64,000 nt of DNA. Origin: an uncultured Chlorobiota bacterium (GTDB taxonomy: Bacteria; Bacteroidota; Bacteroidia; Bacteroidales; JAADGE01). Numbering within the stretch: position 1 is the first letter of the stretch; each line of letters opens with the position of its first letter. The stretch covers positions 35,340 through 99,339 of the forward strand of contig CAMZKL010000016.1 in the NCBI GenBank assembly GCA_947311255.1. The letters run 5' to 3'. Below the pieces are notes generated by a model that was not told where the DNA came from, did not search any database, and saw only the letters and a list, made by a program, of their open reading frames with translations. The position numbers and the translations under genes were made by a program. Of this stretch, positions 22,484 through 32,297 are shown in pieces.

Positions 22484-23719
22484 TTTATTAATCTTAATAG
22501 TCTTATTTTTTATAATTGGCTTTGCCCAAAAACTAATGCTTAAAACATAAGCAAGTGCTAAATAATTTAAGAACATTCCTGTTTTTAAACTTGTAAGGTC
22601 GCTCAAAAAACCTATTAAAAGTTGAACAACTGCACCACCCATAATTCCTGTCATTAAAATTCCGGCAAATGAACCGTGATGTTTTAAAACAGAATTTAAT
22701 GCTAATGAAATTATTATAGGGTACATTACTGATAAAAACAATCCGCTGACTTGAAATGAATACAAAGAAATTTGTGCTGTTCCGAATAATGCTCCCGTTA
22801 AACTTAAAAGAGCAAGAATTGTAAATATTTTAAGAACTAATTTACTGTCAATTAATTTTAGTAAAACCAAACCAATTATTCCTCCTATTGTAAGAAGTCC
22901 CCAGAAATTTCCAACTGAATTTGCCCCAACTGTCTCATAATCAAACCCATGATATACTTGCAGGAACTTTGACATCCAATATGAAATTCCTTGTTCTGCA
23001 CCCACATAAGCAAAAATTCCTAAAAAATAAAGAATAACTAACTTGTTTTTAAATAAGTCAAAATAACTTTCTTTTGTTCCGACTTTTTCGTCTTCTTTAA
23101 GCTCAATTTTCGGAAAAGAAAAAAATAAAATTAAAAAAATCATTATTAAACTTGCAATTGCAAATAACCAGTAAATTGATACCCACGACATACTTTCCGG
23201 TGTTAAATCTGAAAGTGTTTTTATGAAAAATCCTTGACTGTTATTATTAATGTTTGTAACTAACCAAGAATAAATTTTAGGACTGATAAATGATGCTGCA
23301 CCAAAAATTAATTGAGCAAGAACAGATGTAAAAGCATAATGTTCCTCACCTCCGGCAACTCTGAGTAAAGGGTTTATAACTACTTGTAAAATAGCCATTC
23401 CTGTACCGATGGTAAATAATGAAAAAATAAAAATTCCGAAAGAAGGCAGTTCAGAAAATAAAATTGAACCCAATAGTGCAAGAACAAATGCAAAAATCAT
23501 CATTTTTTTAGCACCATATTTTTCTAATAGAAAACCTGCCGGAATTGACATTACACCATAAGCAATAAAAAAAGAAAAGGGTAAAAAACCTGCCATTGTT
23601 TCGCTAAGACTGAAACTTGACGAAACACTCGGATTTAAAGCCCCAAGAATATTTGTTAAAAATGATATTACAAAAAATGTTATAAGTATAAGTAATACAA
23701 TGGCGTAATTTCTTTTCAT
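22463..23719 (-). CDS. MFS sugar transporter (FucP-like)
   Basis: YAIVLLILITFFVISFLTNILGALNPSVSSSFSLSETMAGFLPFSFFIAYGVMSIPAGFLLEKYGAKKMM; stop TGA overlaps convergent gene. Confidence 0.85.
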   Translation of the reverse strand: MKRNYAIVLLILITFFVISFLTNILGALNPSVSSSFSLSETMAGFLPFSFFIAYGVMSIPAGFLLEKYGAKKMMIFAFVLALLGSILFSELPSFGIFIFSLFTIGTGMAILQVVINPLLRVAGGEEHYAFTSVLAQLIFGAASFISPKIYSWLVTNINNNSQGFFIKTLSDLTPESMSWVSIYWLFAIASLIMIFLILFFSFPKIELKEDEKVGTKESYFDLFKNKLVILYFLGIFAYVGAEQGISYWMSKFLQVYHGFDYETVGANSVGNFWGLLTIGGIIGLVLLKLIDSKLVLKIFTILALLSLTGALFGTAQISLYSFQVSGLFLSVMYPIIISLALNSVLKHHGSFAGILMTGIMGGAVVQLLIGFLSDLTSLKTGMFLNYLALAYVLSISFWAKPIIKNKTIKINKSKIKPQ

Positions 23720-23751
23720 TGTTCTATTTTAAATTTTGTAAATAAAAATAT

Positions 23752-23780
23752 ATCTGCCTGTTTTTAAAAACAGACAGATA
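23752..23780 (-). terminator. Terminator hairpin after PKD lipoprotein gene (end of susCD operon)
   Basis: ATCTGTCTGTTTTTAAAAACAGGCAGAT inverted repeat followed (minus strand) by ATATATTTTTATTT. Confidence 0.65.
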
Positions 23781-23799
23781 TTTATAAGATGCTATTTTT

Positions 23800-24642
23800 C
23801 TATGGAATATCAGGATTTGTTCCTTTTTTCTTAAAACTCCAACCCCAACCTGTTTCTTCCGAATCTAATTGGTCTTGCCACAAAATTAATTGGTTATCTG
23901 TTAAAAGTTTTATTTCATAAGTTCCGTTTATTGTTGTTGCCGGATTTGTACAATCAATGTTATAATCAAGAATATACGGATTTTTAACTGTTAAAGTCAT
24001 ATTTTCGGTATCAAGAATAAATGTTCCGTGTACACCTTCATCGCCTTCAACATGATGGTATGTATAATTTATTCCTCCGGTTAAATCAAAAACCATTTCC
24101 CCGTTTATATCAGGCGTTATTTGTACACACTGTCCCCAACTCCAACTTGGTTGCCATCCATCGCCGTTCCAAGCATCAAGTTCTGCTTGATTTCCTGTTT
24201 GGTAGCAATAATCCGGTAAACCTGTTGCGGGGTCTGTATTATACACCCAGGTTGTTCCGGAACCTGCACCTGTAAGTTCTTTCCACACAGGCATATTTGC
24301 AACTTCAGGGTCATTATTATCTACTGTAAAAGTTTTTGTTGTTGTTATTCCTTCGCCTCCTGTTCCTGAAATTTTGCAAGAAACCGTATAATCGCCAGCA
24401 AAAGGGTAGTATGATGTAACTTTCTGTCCTGTTGCTACTTGTCCGTTTCCTAAATCCCATGAAAAAATAAAACTTCCTTCGGATATTGCCGTAAAAACCG
24501 GATTGTATGGGTCTGAATTGTTAATTTTAATTTCTCCTGATGTCGGAGGATTTCCAAGACTGCCAAATTTGTCTTTTTGCGGTTGGCAAGAATAAAGTAT
24601 CGCCAAAATAAATATTATTGTAATATATTTTATATGTTTCAT
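23800..24642 (-). CDS. PKD-domain lipoprotein (SusE/F-like position)
   Basis: Lipobox ILAILYSCQ; EGSFIFSWDLGNGQVATGQKVTSYYPFAGDYTVSCKISG PKD motif. Confidence 0.8.
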   Translation of the reverse strand: MKHIKYITIIFILAILYSCQPQKDKFGSLGNPPTSGEIKINNSDPYNPVFTAISEGSFIFSWDLGNGQVATGQKVTSYYPFAGDYTVSCKISGTGGEGITTTKTFTVDNNDPEVANMPVWKELTGAGSGTTWVYNTDPATGLPDYCYQTGNQAELDAWNGDGWQPSWSWGQCVQITPDINGEMVFDLTGGINYTYHHVEGDEGVHGTFILDTENMTLTVKNPYILDYNIDCTNPATTINGTYEIKLLTDNQLILWQDQLDSEETGWGWSFKKKGTNPDIP

Positions 24643-24658
24643 AATATATGCTTTTAAT

Positions 24659-26134
24659 TTAATAAGGATTTTGTGTTAAATTAGGATTAAGATTTATCTC
24701 AATTTGAGGAATCAGAAGGTATCTTTTATTATCTGTAAAGCCGGTAATTAAATTACCCCTTCCTGTTCTCATTAAATCCCAATATCTGTGTCCTTCCATT
24801 GCAAGTTCAACACGTCTTTCGTGATATACTGCCTCTAATGGGTCGGAAATAGTAGATGTTCCTAGACCAACTCTTGCTCTAACTCTGTTTACAGGTGTTT
24901 GCCAGTCTCCGCCAATATGTGCAGCTGCTTCTGCTTGCCATAATAATACATCTGCAAAACGAATAACATGTAAATTCATTCCCGCTTGGTCTTCTCCGTT
25001 TCCTCTTTGGCTTGCCGGCAATGCTCTTTTTTGATTATAATATCCAGTGTAACTATCTGGATTATGTACGGGGTCTTGCAGGGTATAAAAAGTTTCCTCA
25101 TCTCCGGTCCCTGCCCATAATACTTCTAAATTTGTAATTATTGTAGAATCTCGTCTTGGGTCTGTTGCTTCAAATTCGTCATATAAATCTTGTGTAGGTT
25201 GGTCAAATCCCCATCCTCCGTTTCTGTCATCACGGCTTCTCATAATAACTTCAAGATGTGCTCCTTCATTTTCGTCTAACCAACCCGGCATTTGAAAATC
25301 TTTAAATTGAATATCGAAAACAGCTTCTACTCCATTATCTGCATCAATTGTAAAGAGATGTCCGTAATCAGTATCTAAATCAAATTCTCCCGAATCAACA
25401 ACTTCTGTTGCAGCATCATAAGCATCTTGCCATTTTTCTTCAAAAATATATGTTTTTGTAAGCAGAGCTTTTGCAGATCCCCAAGTTGCTCTTCCTATTT
25501 CTTGTGCCGATAAACTGCTTTTTTTCGGCAAATCAATAATAGCTTCTTTCAAATCTTTTTCAATTGCTGCATAACATTCTTCAATAGTATTTCTGGGATT
25601 AGTATATTCCGAAGGAGCAAGAATATGGTCAACAATAGAAACTCCGCCAAAAGTTTTCACTAAATTAAACAGATAAAAAGCACGTAAGAATTTTGCTTCT
25701 GCAATAACTCTTTTTCCGACAACATTGCTAACATATTCATTGCCCGTTACACCTTCTATTAATTTATTTGCCCGGTTTATTCCTATGTAAAAGTCTCTGT
25801 ATCTTTCATATACTAATGGGTTTTCGGCATTTGCACTAAAAGTTGTAAGTGCAAAAATTTCTGCATAGTCGCCGTCTCCACCACCGCCTTTTTCTGCATC
25901 ATCGGAACAAGCATCACCAATTGCCCATTCTGTTAATTGAGAATAATTATATCTTCCCAAAGGGTCATAAACTCCTGCCAAAGCATTTAATGCGGCATCA
26001 TCGTTTGCAAAATATGCGGCATCTGCCATTGTCGGAGGCGGAGTATTTAAAAAATCTTTTGTATTACACGATTGTATCACAATTATTGTGAATAAAAGTG
26101 ATAATGATTTTAATATTATTTTTTTTATGTTCAT
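24659..26134 (-). CDS. RagB/SusD family nutrient-binding lipoprotein
   Basis: Lipoprotein; VIAEAKFLRAFYLFNLVKTFGGVSIVD, RFADVLLWQAEAAAHIGG, RRVELAMEGHRYWDLMRTGR. Confidence 0.95.
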   Translation of the reverse strand: MNIKKIILKSLSLLFTIIVIQSCNTKDFLNTPPPTMADAAYFANDDAALNALAGVYDPLGRYNYSQLTEWAIGDACSDDAEKGGGGDGDYAEIFALTTFSANAENPLVYERYRDFYIGINRANKLIEGVTGNEYVSNVVGKRVIAEAKFLRAFYLFNLVKTFGGVSIVDHILAPSEYTNPRNTIEECYAAIEKDLKEAIIDLPKKSSLSAQEIGRATWGSAKALLTKTYIFEEKWQDAYDAATEVVDSGEFDLDTDYGHLFTIDADNGVEAVFDIQFKDFQMPGWLDENEGAHLEVIMRSRDDRNGGWGFDQPTQDLYDEFEATDPRRDSTIITNLEVLWAGTGDEETFYTLQDPVHNPDSYTGYYNQKRALPASQRGNGEDQAGMNLHVIRFADVLLWQAEAAAHIGGDWQTPVNRVRARVGLGTSTISDPLEAVYHERRVELAMEGHRYWDLMRTGRGNLITGFTDNKRYLLIPQIEINLNPNLTQNPY

Positions 26135-26146
26135 AACTTTAATGTT

Positions 26147-29100
26147 TTAAAAGGTTAAATTAATTCCTAAACTATAAACTCTTGCTTGCGGGTAAAAACC
26201 TCTGTCAACTCCAATGTCAAGCGGATTATAATTATTTGTGCCTATTTCTGGATCTAGTCCCGAATATTTTGTAAGAGTATATAAGTTTTGAGCATTTATA
26301 TAAATACGCAATTTTTGTAAATGTGTTTTTTTAAGAATTGATGAACTTAAACTGTACCCTAATTGCAAAGTTTTTATTCTTAAAAAAGAACCGTCTTCAA
26401 TAAACCTGTCAGACATTAAAGAATTGTTAACATCAGCAGCATTCATTCTGGGGTAGCGAGCATCGTTTTGTGTGCCTTCACCTGTCCATCTGTTTGTCAT
26501 ATCACTTCCAAGGTTCCAAGTTGCAGTAGATGATCTTTTATAAAAAGATGTTCCGTTAAAAATTTTATTTCCCTGAACTCCTTGCAATGCTAAATTAAAA
26601 TCAAAACCTTCGTACATTAAGTTTGCATTTAAAGCAAAAGTGTATTCCGGAAGCGGACTGCCTAGGAAGAAAAAATCTAATTCTCCGTCGTTATCAGCAT
26701 CAACATATCTAACATCACCAGGAGCAACATTTGTTTGTGCTGATTGTGCATCAATTTCTGCTTGATTTTGAAAAATTCCGTCTGTTTTGTAGCCATAAAA
26801 TTGTGCAATCGGTCTTCCTGCAACAGTTCTTGTAACATTATAAGAGTTCATAAAAGGAGCACCGTCAATAAACGCATCTTCAACACCGAGGCTTATAACT
26901 TCATTTTTAATTTTACTGAAATTAAGACCAAATGAATATTTTAATTTTTTATCATAATTTGTATAAACTGTTGAAAACTCTATTCCTGAATTTTTCATAT
27001 CTCCGACATTTTGAACAGGAGGTGATTCAATACCTGTTTGTGCAGGAACCGGTTTTGACATAAGCATATCAGTTGTGTTTTTAATGAAATATTCAATTGT
27101 TCCTGATAATTTTCCTTTAAAGAAGCCGTAATCTATTCCAAAATTTGTAGTTGTTGAAGTTTCCCATTTTAATTCAGGATTTCCCACGCTCGGAAATGAA
27201 CTTCCGGAAACAAGATTGCCTCCCCAAATATAATTTGCACCCGAACTTGCAGTTGTAACAGCAGAATAGGGAGGAACACTTCCTTGATTTCCGATTTGTC
27301 CCCAACCGGCTCTTAATTTTAAGTTGCTGACATTCTTAAAATCTTGCATAAATCCTTCTTGCGAAATTACCCAACCAGCAGAGAATGAAGGAAAATATCC
27401 CCAAATATTCTTTTTAGGAAATTTTGAAGAGGCATCTGCTCTGAAATTTGCGGTTAATAAATATTTATTGAGATAGTTATAATTAATTCTTGCTAAATAT
27501 GAAAGCATTTTTGTTTGACTTATACTTCCCCAAACAGTTGCGGCATTATTTCCTGTTGCATTATCAATATATCTTATATCTGGGTTGTCTGATGGAACAT
27601 TGTTAACTGAAATGCCGTTGTATTTATATTCAAAACTGTATGTTTCGGCACCGATTAAAGCACTTAAAGTATGTTCTCCGTATGATTTTTTATAGTTTAA
27701 TGTGTTTGACCATTGCTTTGTAAGTCTGTTAGAATTGTTTTTGAATAAATTACTGATTGAGTTTTGTTGAACAGAACTTACATAATAAACAGGTTTATAT
27801 TCATCGGTTTCGCCAAAAGAATATTCCAAAGAATAACTTGTTTTGAAATTTAGATTTTTTGCTATTTTAAGGTCTGCGAAAATATTTCCGATGGTTCTGT
27901 AAACTACATCATTATTGTTAGTGTATTCTAGTATTGCAGCGGGGTTCCAAGTGTCATTGTAAATGCCTGCTGCATATGTTCCGTCATCATATTTGACTTG
28001 TGATGCCGGGTCTTTTGAAATTGATGTAATAATTATGCTTGTCCATTCGTCTTGTTCTGCAACATTTTTGTATTTATCTTTTGCAAGAGTAATGTTTTCA
28101 CCGATTTTTAACCAAGATTTTACATTGTAAGATGAGTTTGCTCTGAAAGAAATTCTGTCGAAACTTGTTTTTTTAACAATACCTTCTTGCTTAAAGGTGT
28201 TTGCACTAAAAAAATAGTTTCCTTTTTTATTTGCGCCTGAAAAAGAAATGTCATTACTGTTTATTACAGCATTTTTATTTGATATTTCATTGAACCAGTT
28301 TGTGTTTTTTAATGCAGAGGGGTCGGTTATCGGGGCAGTATTTCCTGCTGCAACCATTGCTTCATTTTTTAAAGTTCCCCAAGTTTGGGCATCAAGAACA
28401 TTTGTTGAACGCCAGAAATTTTGAACTCCGTAGTATGAATTAAAAGTAACTTGTCCGCCTTTTTTTCCTTTTTTTGTTGTAATAATTACAACTCCGTTTG
28501 AACCTCTTGAACCGTAAATTGCTGTTGCAGATGCATCTTTAAGTACTTGTATTGATTCAACATCGTTTGTATTTAAAAAATCAACATCGTCAACCATCAT
28601 TCCGTCAACAACATATAGAGGTTCAGAATCATTAATTGTTCCTATGCCTCTAATTCTTACCATAACACCTCCGCCGGGAGTTCCTGAATTTGATGTTACA
28701 CTGACTCCCGCAATTTGTCCTTGCAATGCTTGGTCAATTGTGCTTACCGATTTTTTTGCAACTTCATCCATATCTACTACGGAAACAGAGCCTGTGAGAT
28801 CTTTCTTTTTTTGAGTTCCGTATCCAACAACAACAACTTCATCTAAGTCTAATAAATCAATATCAAGTTGAATATCTATTTTTGTAAGATTTTTTATTTC
28901 AATAGTTTTAGGGATATATCCTATGTAAGAAACTTGAATGGTTTTTGTAACTTCAGGTACATTAATTGTGTATTTTCCGTTAGAATCAGTAATAGTAGCA
29001 ATGTTGGTATTAGGTATAATTACAGTAGCACCAACTATTGTTTGATTTGTGTTTGATGCAGTAACAGTTCCCGATATTATTTTTGTTCTGTTTTGTGCAT

Positions 29101-29191
29101 TTATATTACTTTGTATCAGTAATAAAAACGTAATTAAAAAACTAAGTTTAATAAAAACGTTTGTCTTTGATTTTGTTTTAAAAATATCCAT
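26147..29191 (-). CDS. SusC/RagA family TonB-linked outer-membrane protein
   Basis: ISGTVTASNTNQTIVGATVIIPNTN; LDEVVVVGYGTQKKKDLTGSVSVV; EPLYVVDGMMVDDVDFLNTNDVESIQVLKDASATAIYGSRGSNGVVIITTKKG; ends NLTF. Confidence 0.97.
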   Translation of the reverse strand: MDIFKTKSKTNVFIKLSFLITFLLLIQSNINAQNRTKIISGTVTASNTNQTIVGATVIIPNTNIATITDSNGKYTINVPEVTKTIQVSYIGYIPKTIEIKNLTKIDIQLDIDLLDLDEVVVVGYGTQKKKDLTGSVSVVDMDEVAKKSVSTIDQALQGQIAGVSVTSNSGTPGGGVMVRIRGIGTINDSEPLYVVDGMMVDDVDFLNTNDVESIQVLKDASATAIYGSRGSNGVVIITTKKGKKGGQVTFNSYYGVQNFWRSTNVLDAQTWGTLKNEAMVAAGNTAPITDPSALKNTNWFNEISNKNAVINSNDISFSGANKKGNYFFSANTFKQEGIVKKTSFDRISFRANSSYNVKSWLKIGENITLAKDKYKNVAEQDEWTSIIITSISKDPASQVKYDDGTYAAGIYNDTWNPAAILEYTNNNDVVYRTIGNIFADLKIAKNLNFKTSYSLEYSFGETDEYKPVYYVSSVQQNSISNLFKNNSNRLTKQWSNTLNYKKSYGEHTLSALIGAETYSFEYKYNGISVNNVPSDNPDIRYIDNATGNNAATVWGSISQTKMLSYLARINYNYLNKYLLTANFRADASSKFPKKNIWGYFPSFSAGWVISQEGFMQDFKNVSNLKLRAGWGQIGNQGSVPPYSAVTTASSGANYIWGGNLVSGSSFPSVGNPELKWETSTTTNFGIDYGFFKGKLSGTIEYFIKNTTDMLMSKPVPAQTGIESPPVQNVGDMKNSGIEFSTVYTNYDKKLKYSFGLNFSKIKNEVISLGVEDAFIDGAPFMNSYNVTRTVAGRPIAQFYGYKTDGIFQNQAEIDAQSAQTNVAPGDVRYVDADNDGELDFFFLGSPLPEYTFALNANLMYEGFDFNLALQGVQGNKIFNGTSFYKRSSTATWNLGSDMTNRWTGEGTQNDARYPRMNAADVNNSLMSDRFIEDGSFLRIKTLQLGYSLSSSILKKTHLQKLRIYINAQNLYTLTKYSGLDPEIGTNNYNPLDIGVDRGFYPQARVYSLGINLTF

Positions 29192-29222
29192 ATGTTTTGT
29201 TTATTAATTATTGTTTCAAATT

Positions 29223-30263
29223 TTAATTCAAATAGTTTATATAATCGTTTCGCAGAACAGAAGCTGAATTACTGTTCGGTCCGGTGGGGCACATATCTTT
29301 ATAATATTGATATGTTATAATCCTTCGTACATAGTTTGCTGAAATATCTAATTTTTGTTTAAGTGTACTAAAATTTTCGGGCGTGTTGTCGGGTTTAAAT
29401 GTTTCAATGTCAGCCCAAAATGCTCCTTCGTAATTACTGTCCGTATATAATCCTTTATTTGCTGCTTGGAAATATGAGTCTAAGTTGTTAACAGTACAAT
29501 GATTTACTCCTATTCCGTCTTGCAACAAAATTAAGTCTAAATTGCAAGATCCCATTCTTTTCATAAATGTTCTGAAAGTGCTTATATCGGTTAAATTTTC
29601 ATTAAAAAAAACAGTTGTTGTAACTGGTTTATCACTAATTTCTTTGCAGTAGCTAGAAAGAGGGTTTATTAAATTGTTTTTTAAGATGTTAAAATTGTTT
29701 TCGCTGTTATAATAATACGGCGCAGCTTCATGAGAAATATACCAGCCTGCAAATGCTTTGTTATGTTTAAATGCTTGCCAAATATCATCTGCTAGTTTTT
29801 TAGACCTTTGAACATGAATGTTTAATTCACTTGTGTTTGTTGTATTGCTCCAAAAGTTTTCATTAAAATATAAGCCCGTAAAAACTTTAATATTATTTTT
29901 TTCTGCTGATTTAAATAAGTTGGACAATGCATTTTCATACTTAATTGTACTGTATGTATTTTCGGAATTTGTCCATAAATATTCATTATAAGCTGTATAT
30001 TGAATAAAAAGAATTTTTATTCCGATTTCTTTCATCTCTTGCATATGTGTATCCCATTGAGAATCTGTCCAACTTGTTTTATTCCAAAAATCAATAAATG
30101 TTCCGTTTATATATGCCGATGTTGACCCGTTTCCTGCAATAATTGTTGTATCATTTGCCTGTGGTTCAGCTTCGGGATCAATAGGTTTGGGCTTACATGC
30201 AAACAAAATTATTACAAGCATAGGGAAAATAATATTTTTTTTATGATATAGAAAAGTTAGCAT
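29223..30263 (-). CDS. DUF4434-like putative glycosidase lipoprotein
   Basis: Lipobox IILFACK; INGTFIDFWNKTSWTDSQWDTHMQEMKEIGIKILFIQYTAYNE; FAGWYISHEAA. Confidence 0.7.
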   Translation of the reverse strand: MLTFLYHKKNIIFPMLVIILFACKPKPIDPEAEPQANDTTIIAGNGSTSAYINGTFIDFWNKTSWTDSQWDTHMQEMKEIGIKILFIQYTAYNEYLWTNSENTYSTIKYENALSNLFKSAEKNNIKVFTGLYFNENFWSNTTNTSELNIHVQRSKKLADDIWQAFKHNKAFAGWYISHEAAPYYYNSENNFNILKNNLINPLSSYCKEISDKPVTTTVFFNENLTDISTFRTFMKRMGSCNLDLILLQDGIGVNHCTVNNLDSYFQAANKGLYTDSNYEGAFWADIETFKPDNTPENFSTLKQKLDISANYVRRIITYQYYKDMCPTGPNSNSASVLRNDYINYLN

Positions 30264-30284
30264 AATGAATGAGTATTTGATAAA

Positions 30285-30309
30285 AAGGCGGTATAATATT
30301 AACCGCCTT
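30285..30309 (-). terminator. Hairpin/terminator inside PUL between the CBM-T9SS gene and the DUF4434-like gene
   Basis: AAGGCGGTtaatattatACCGCCTT followed (minus strand) by TTTATC. Confidence 0.65.
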
Positions 30310-30322
30310 ACATTAAGTTAAA

Positions 30323-31156
30323 CTACCTGATTATGTTCATTTTCATTGTTTTTGATAAATCGGAAGTTTTTAAAGTATAGAAATAAATACCTGATTTAAG
30401 GTTTTCAACATTAATATCAACAGTATTATTTCCTGCTGGAAAATTATTGTTAATAGCATCTATTATTTTTTTTCCGGAAATATCATAAATTGAAATATTT
30501 ACAAAATCGGGTTTTTCCAATGTGAATTTTATTGCAGTAAGATAGTTCGCAGGGTTAGGAACATTTTGCGATAAAGTAATTCCGGAATTTTGAATGTCAG
30601 TAACATTTGAACCTGCAAGTTCAATTAAATGAATGTCATCAAGCCAAACAATATTTCCTGTTCCTATTGCTCCAAGTTGAAAAACATAGTTACATTCACC
30701 AGTAACATCTGCAACAAAAGTTTCTTCAAAAGTTTGCGGACTTGTGCCAACGCTTAGAGTACTTGTGTAATAGTTATCCCAAGGGCTGTTAACTTCTTGA
30801 ATTACTTGTTCAACTGTTATGTCGGTATTTGCAACAGCAGTATATTTTACTGTGTAACTTTTTCCGCTTATAAGTCCTCCCGAAATACTTTGTGCAAAGC
30901 CAAATTCCCAACTTTCGCCTCCGCCTCCGGTTAAAGTTATTTTAGCACTGTTTGTTCCTTCAAGAACGCTTGTATTATCTATTTCTGCTGTTCCGTTTGT
31001 TTCTCCCCAAACTTCCCAATTGTTAAGTGCATCATCAAAAGAATTGTTCAAAAGTATCTCTGTTTGAGAGTTTACGTTTAGATTACTTCCCAAAAAGAAA
31101 ATCAAAAATAATGATATTGAGAAGAGCGATTTTAAAAAAGTATTTTTAAGTACCAT
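30323..31156 (-). CDS. Carbohydrate-binding-module protein with T9SS C-terminal sorting domain, no catalytic domain
   Basis: Likely start is MVLKNTFLK (ATG at 31156); LLNNSFDDALNNWEVWGETNGTAEID CBM4_9-like; SQNVPNPANYLTAIKFTLEKPDFVNISIYDISGKKI T9SS domain. Confidence 0.85.
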   Translation of the reverse strand: MVLKNTFLKSLFSISLFLIFFLGSNLNVNSQTEILLNNSFDDALNNWEVWGETNGTAEIDNTSVLEGTNSAKITLTGGGGESWEFGFAQSISGGLISGKSYTVKYTAVANTDITVEQVIQEVNSPWDNYYTSTLSVGTSPQTFEETFVADVTGECNYVFQLGAIGTGNIVWLDDIHLIELAGSNVTDIQNSGITLSQNVPNPANYLTAIKFTLEKPDFVNISIYDISGKKIIDAINNNFPAGNNTVDINVENLKSGIYFYTLKTSDLSKTMKMNIIR

Positions 31157-31181
31157 AATAAAAAAATTTAAAAGTGAATAA

Positions 31182-32294
31182 TTAATTAAAATTTGCTGAT
31201 GAAATAAAAATTTCATTGCTTATTGATTGTTTATATGCGTTAAGTGCCTCCGGAGAACTGTCAATTCTAAGAAGTGTTGTTCCAAAGTTTTCATTCCAAT
31301 ATGAAACGGCTTTAATTTCTGGGTAAAAATTTCCGTTTTCTTTAACAGAATTTAAAGCATTTGTAATCCATTGCGGTTTTTGATGTGCTTCATTATCAAC
31401 AACTCCCCATTCAAGTATTGCAATTGGTTTTCCTGTTGCGGAAATTGATTTTACTTCATTCCAACCGTCGTTTAAAATGTTTTGAAATTCGTTCCAATCA
31501 TCATTTGGTTCTTGTTTTCCATATACACTGATTCCAATCCAATCTATATAATCGTCACCAGGATAGTATCCTTTCATGTTATTCCAACTTGTTTCAGGAT
31601 TTGAGTAAATATCAATATGAAAAAACCATGTTATGTTTATTGCACCTTCATTATTACAAATGTCAATTATGTGTCTGTATGCATCTCTGAAACGTTCCAT
31701 TCCGTCGTATAGATTATTGGCTCCGTATTCATTTTTTGTGTTTCTTCCGTTATATTCTGCATTCCAAGGAAACCAATCTCCGTTAACTTCGGTGCCGAAT
31801 TCAACGAGCAAAGGGATTTTTGTGTTTTTTGCTTCTTTTGCCCAAAGTTTTAGGTCGTTATCAAAGTTTCCGTCAATAAATTTTTGCATTGTGTAAACCG
31901 GGTCTGGTCCTCCTTCGTTGAAATTTGACCTTGGCATCATTCTTATAAAAGGTATTCTTCCTAAATTATGAATGACAGAAACTTCCTGGGAGGGAAATTT
32001 AATTCCCCCTTTTTCAGAAGTCCAATTGTTTGAAAAATAAACCCAAGTTAATTGTTTGTTTGCTAATGTTTCAAAATCTGTAATTCTGTTTTGTGTAACA
32101 ATATCTTCTGTTCCGCCTAAATCCGGAAAAGCAGAATGATATATTTTATTATTTTCGGGTATTGCCAATTTCATTCCTGTTAAGTCTGTTGTGTCACCTT
32201 CAACAGGTTTAATTGGTTCCGGTCCTTTGCAAGAAGAATTTGCAAAAAGGAAAAAACTTATTGTTATGAATAAATATTTTGTTTTATTTTTCAT
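31182..32294 (-). CDS. GH26-like glycoside hydrolase lipoprotein
   Basis: PLLVEFGTEVNGDWFPWNAEYNGRN; AYRHIIDICNNEGAINITWFFH; GYYPGDDYIDWIGISVYG; IAILEWGV. Confidence 0.85.
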   Translation of the reverse strand: MKNKTKYLFITISFFLFANSSCKGPEPIKPVEGDTTDLTGMKLAIPENNKIYHSAFPDLGGTEDIVTQNRITDFETLANKQLTWVYFSNNWTSEKGGIKFPSQEVSVIHNLGRIPFIRMMPRSNFNEGGPDPVYTMQKFIDGNFDNDLKLWAKEAKNTKIPLLVEFGTEVNGDWFPWNAEYNGRNTKNEYGANNLYDGMERFRDAYRHIIDICNNEGAINITWFFHIDIYSNPETSWNNMKGYYPGDDYIDWIGISVYGKQEPNDDWNEFQNILNDGWNEVKSISATGKPIAILEWGVVDNEAHQKPQWITNALNSVKENGNFYPEIKAVSYWNENFGTTLLRIDSSPEALNAYKQSISNEIFISSANFN

Positions 32295-32297
32295 TTT

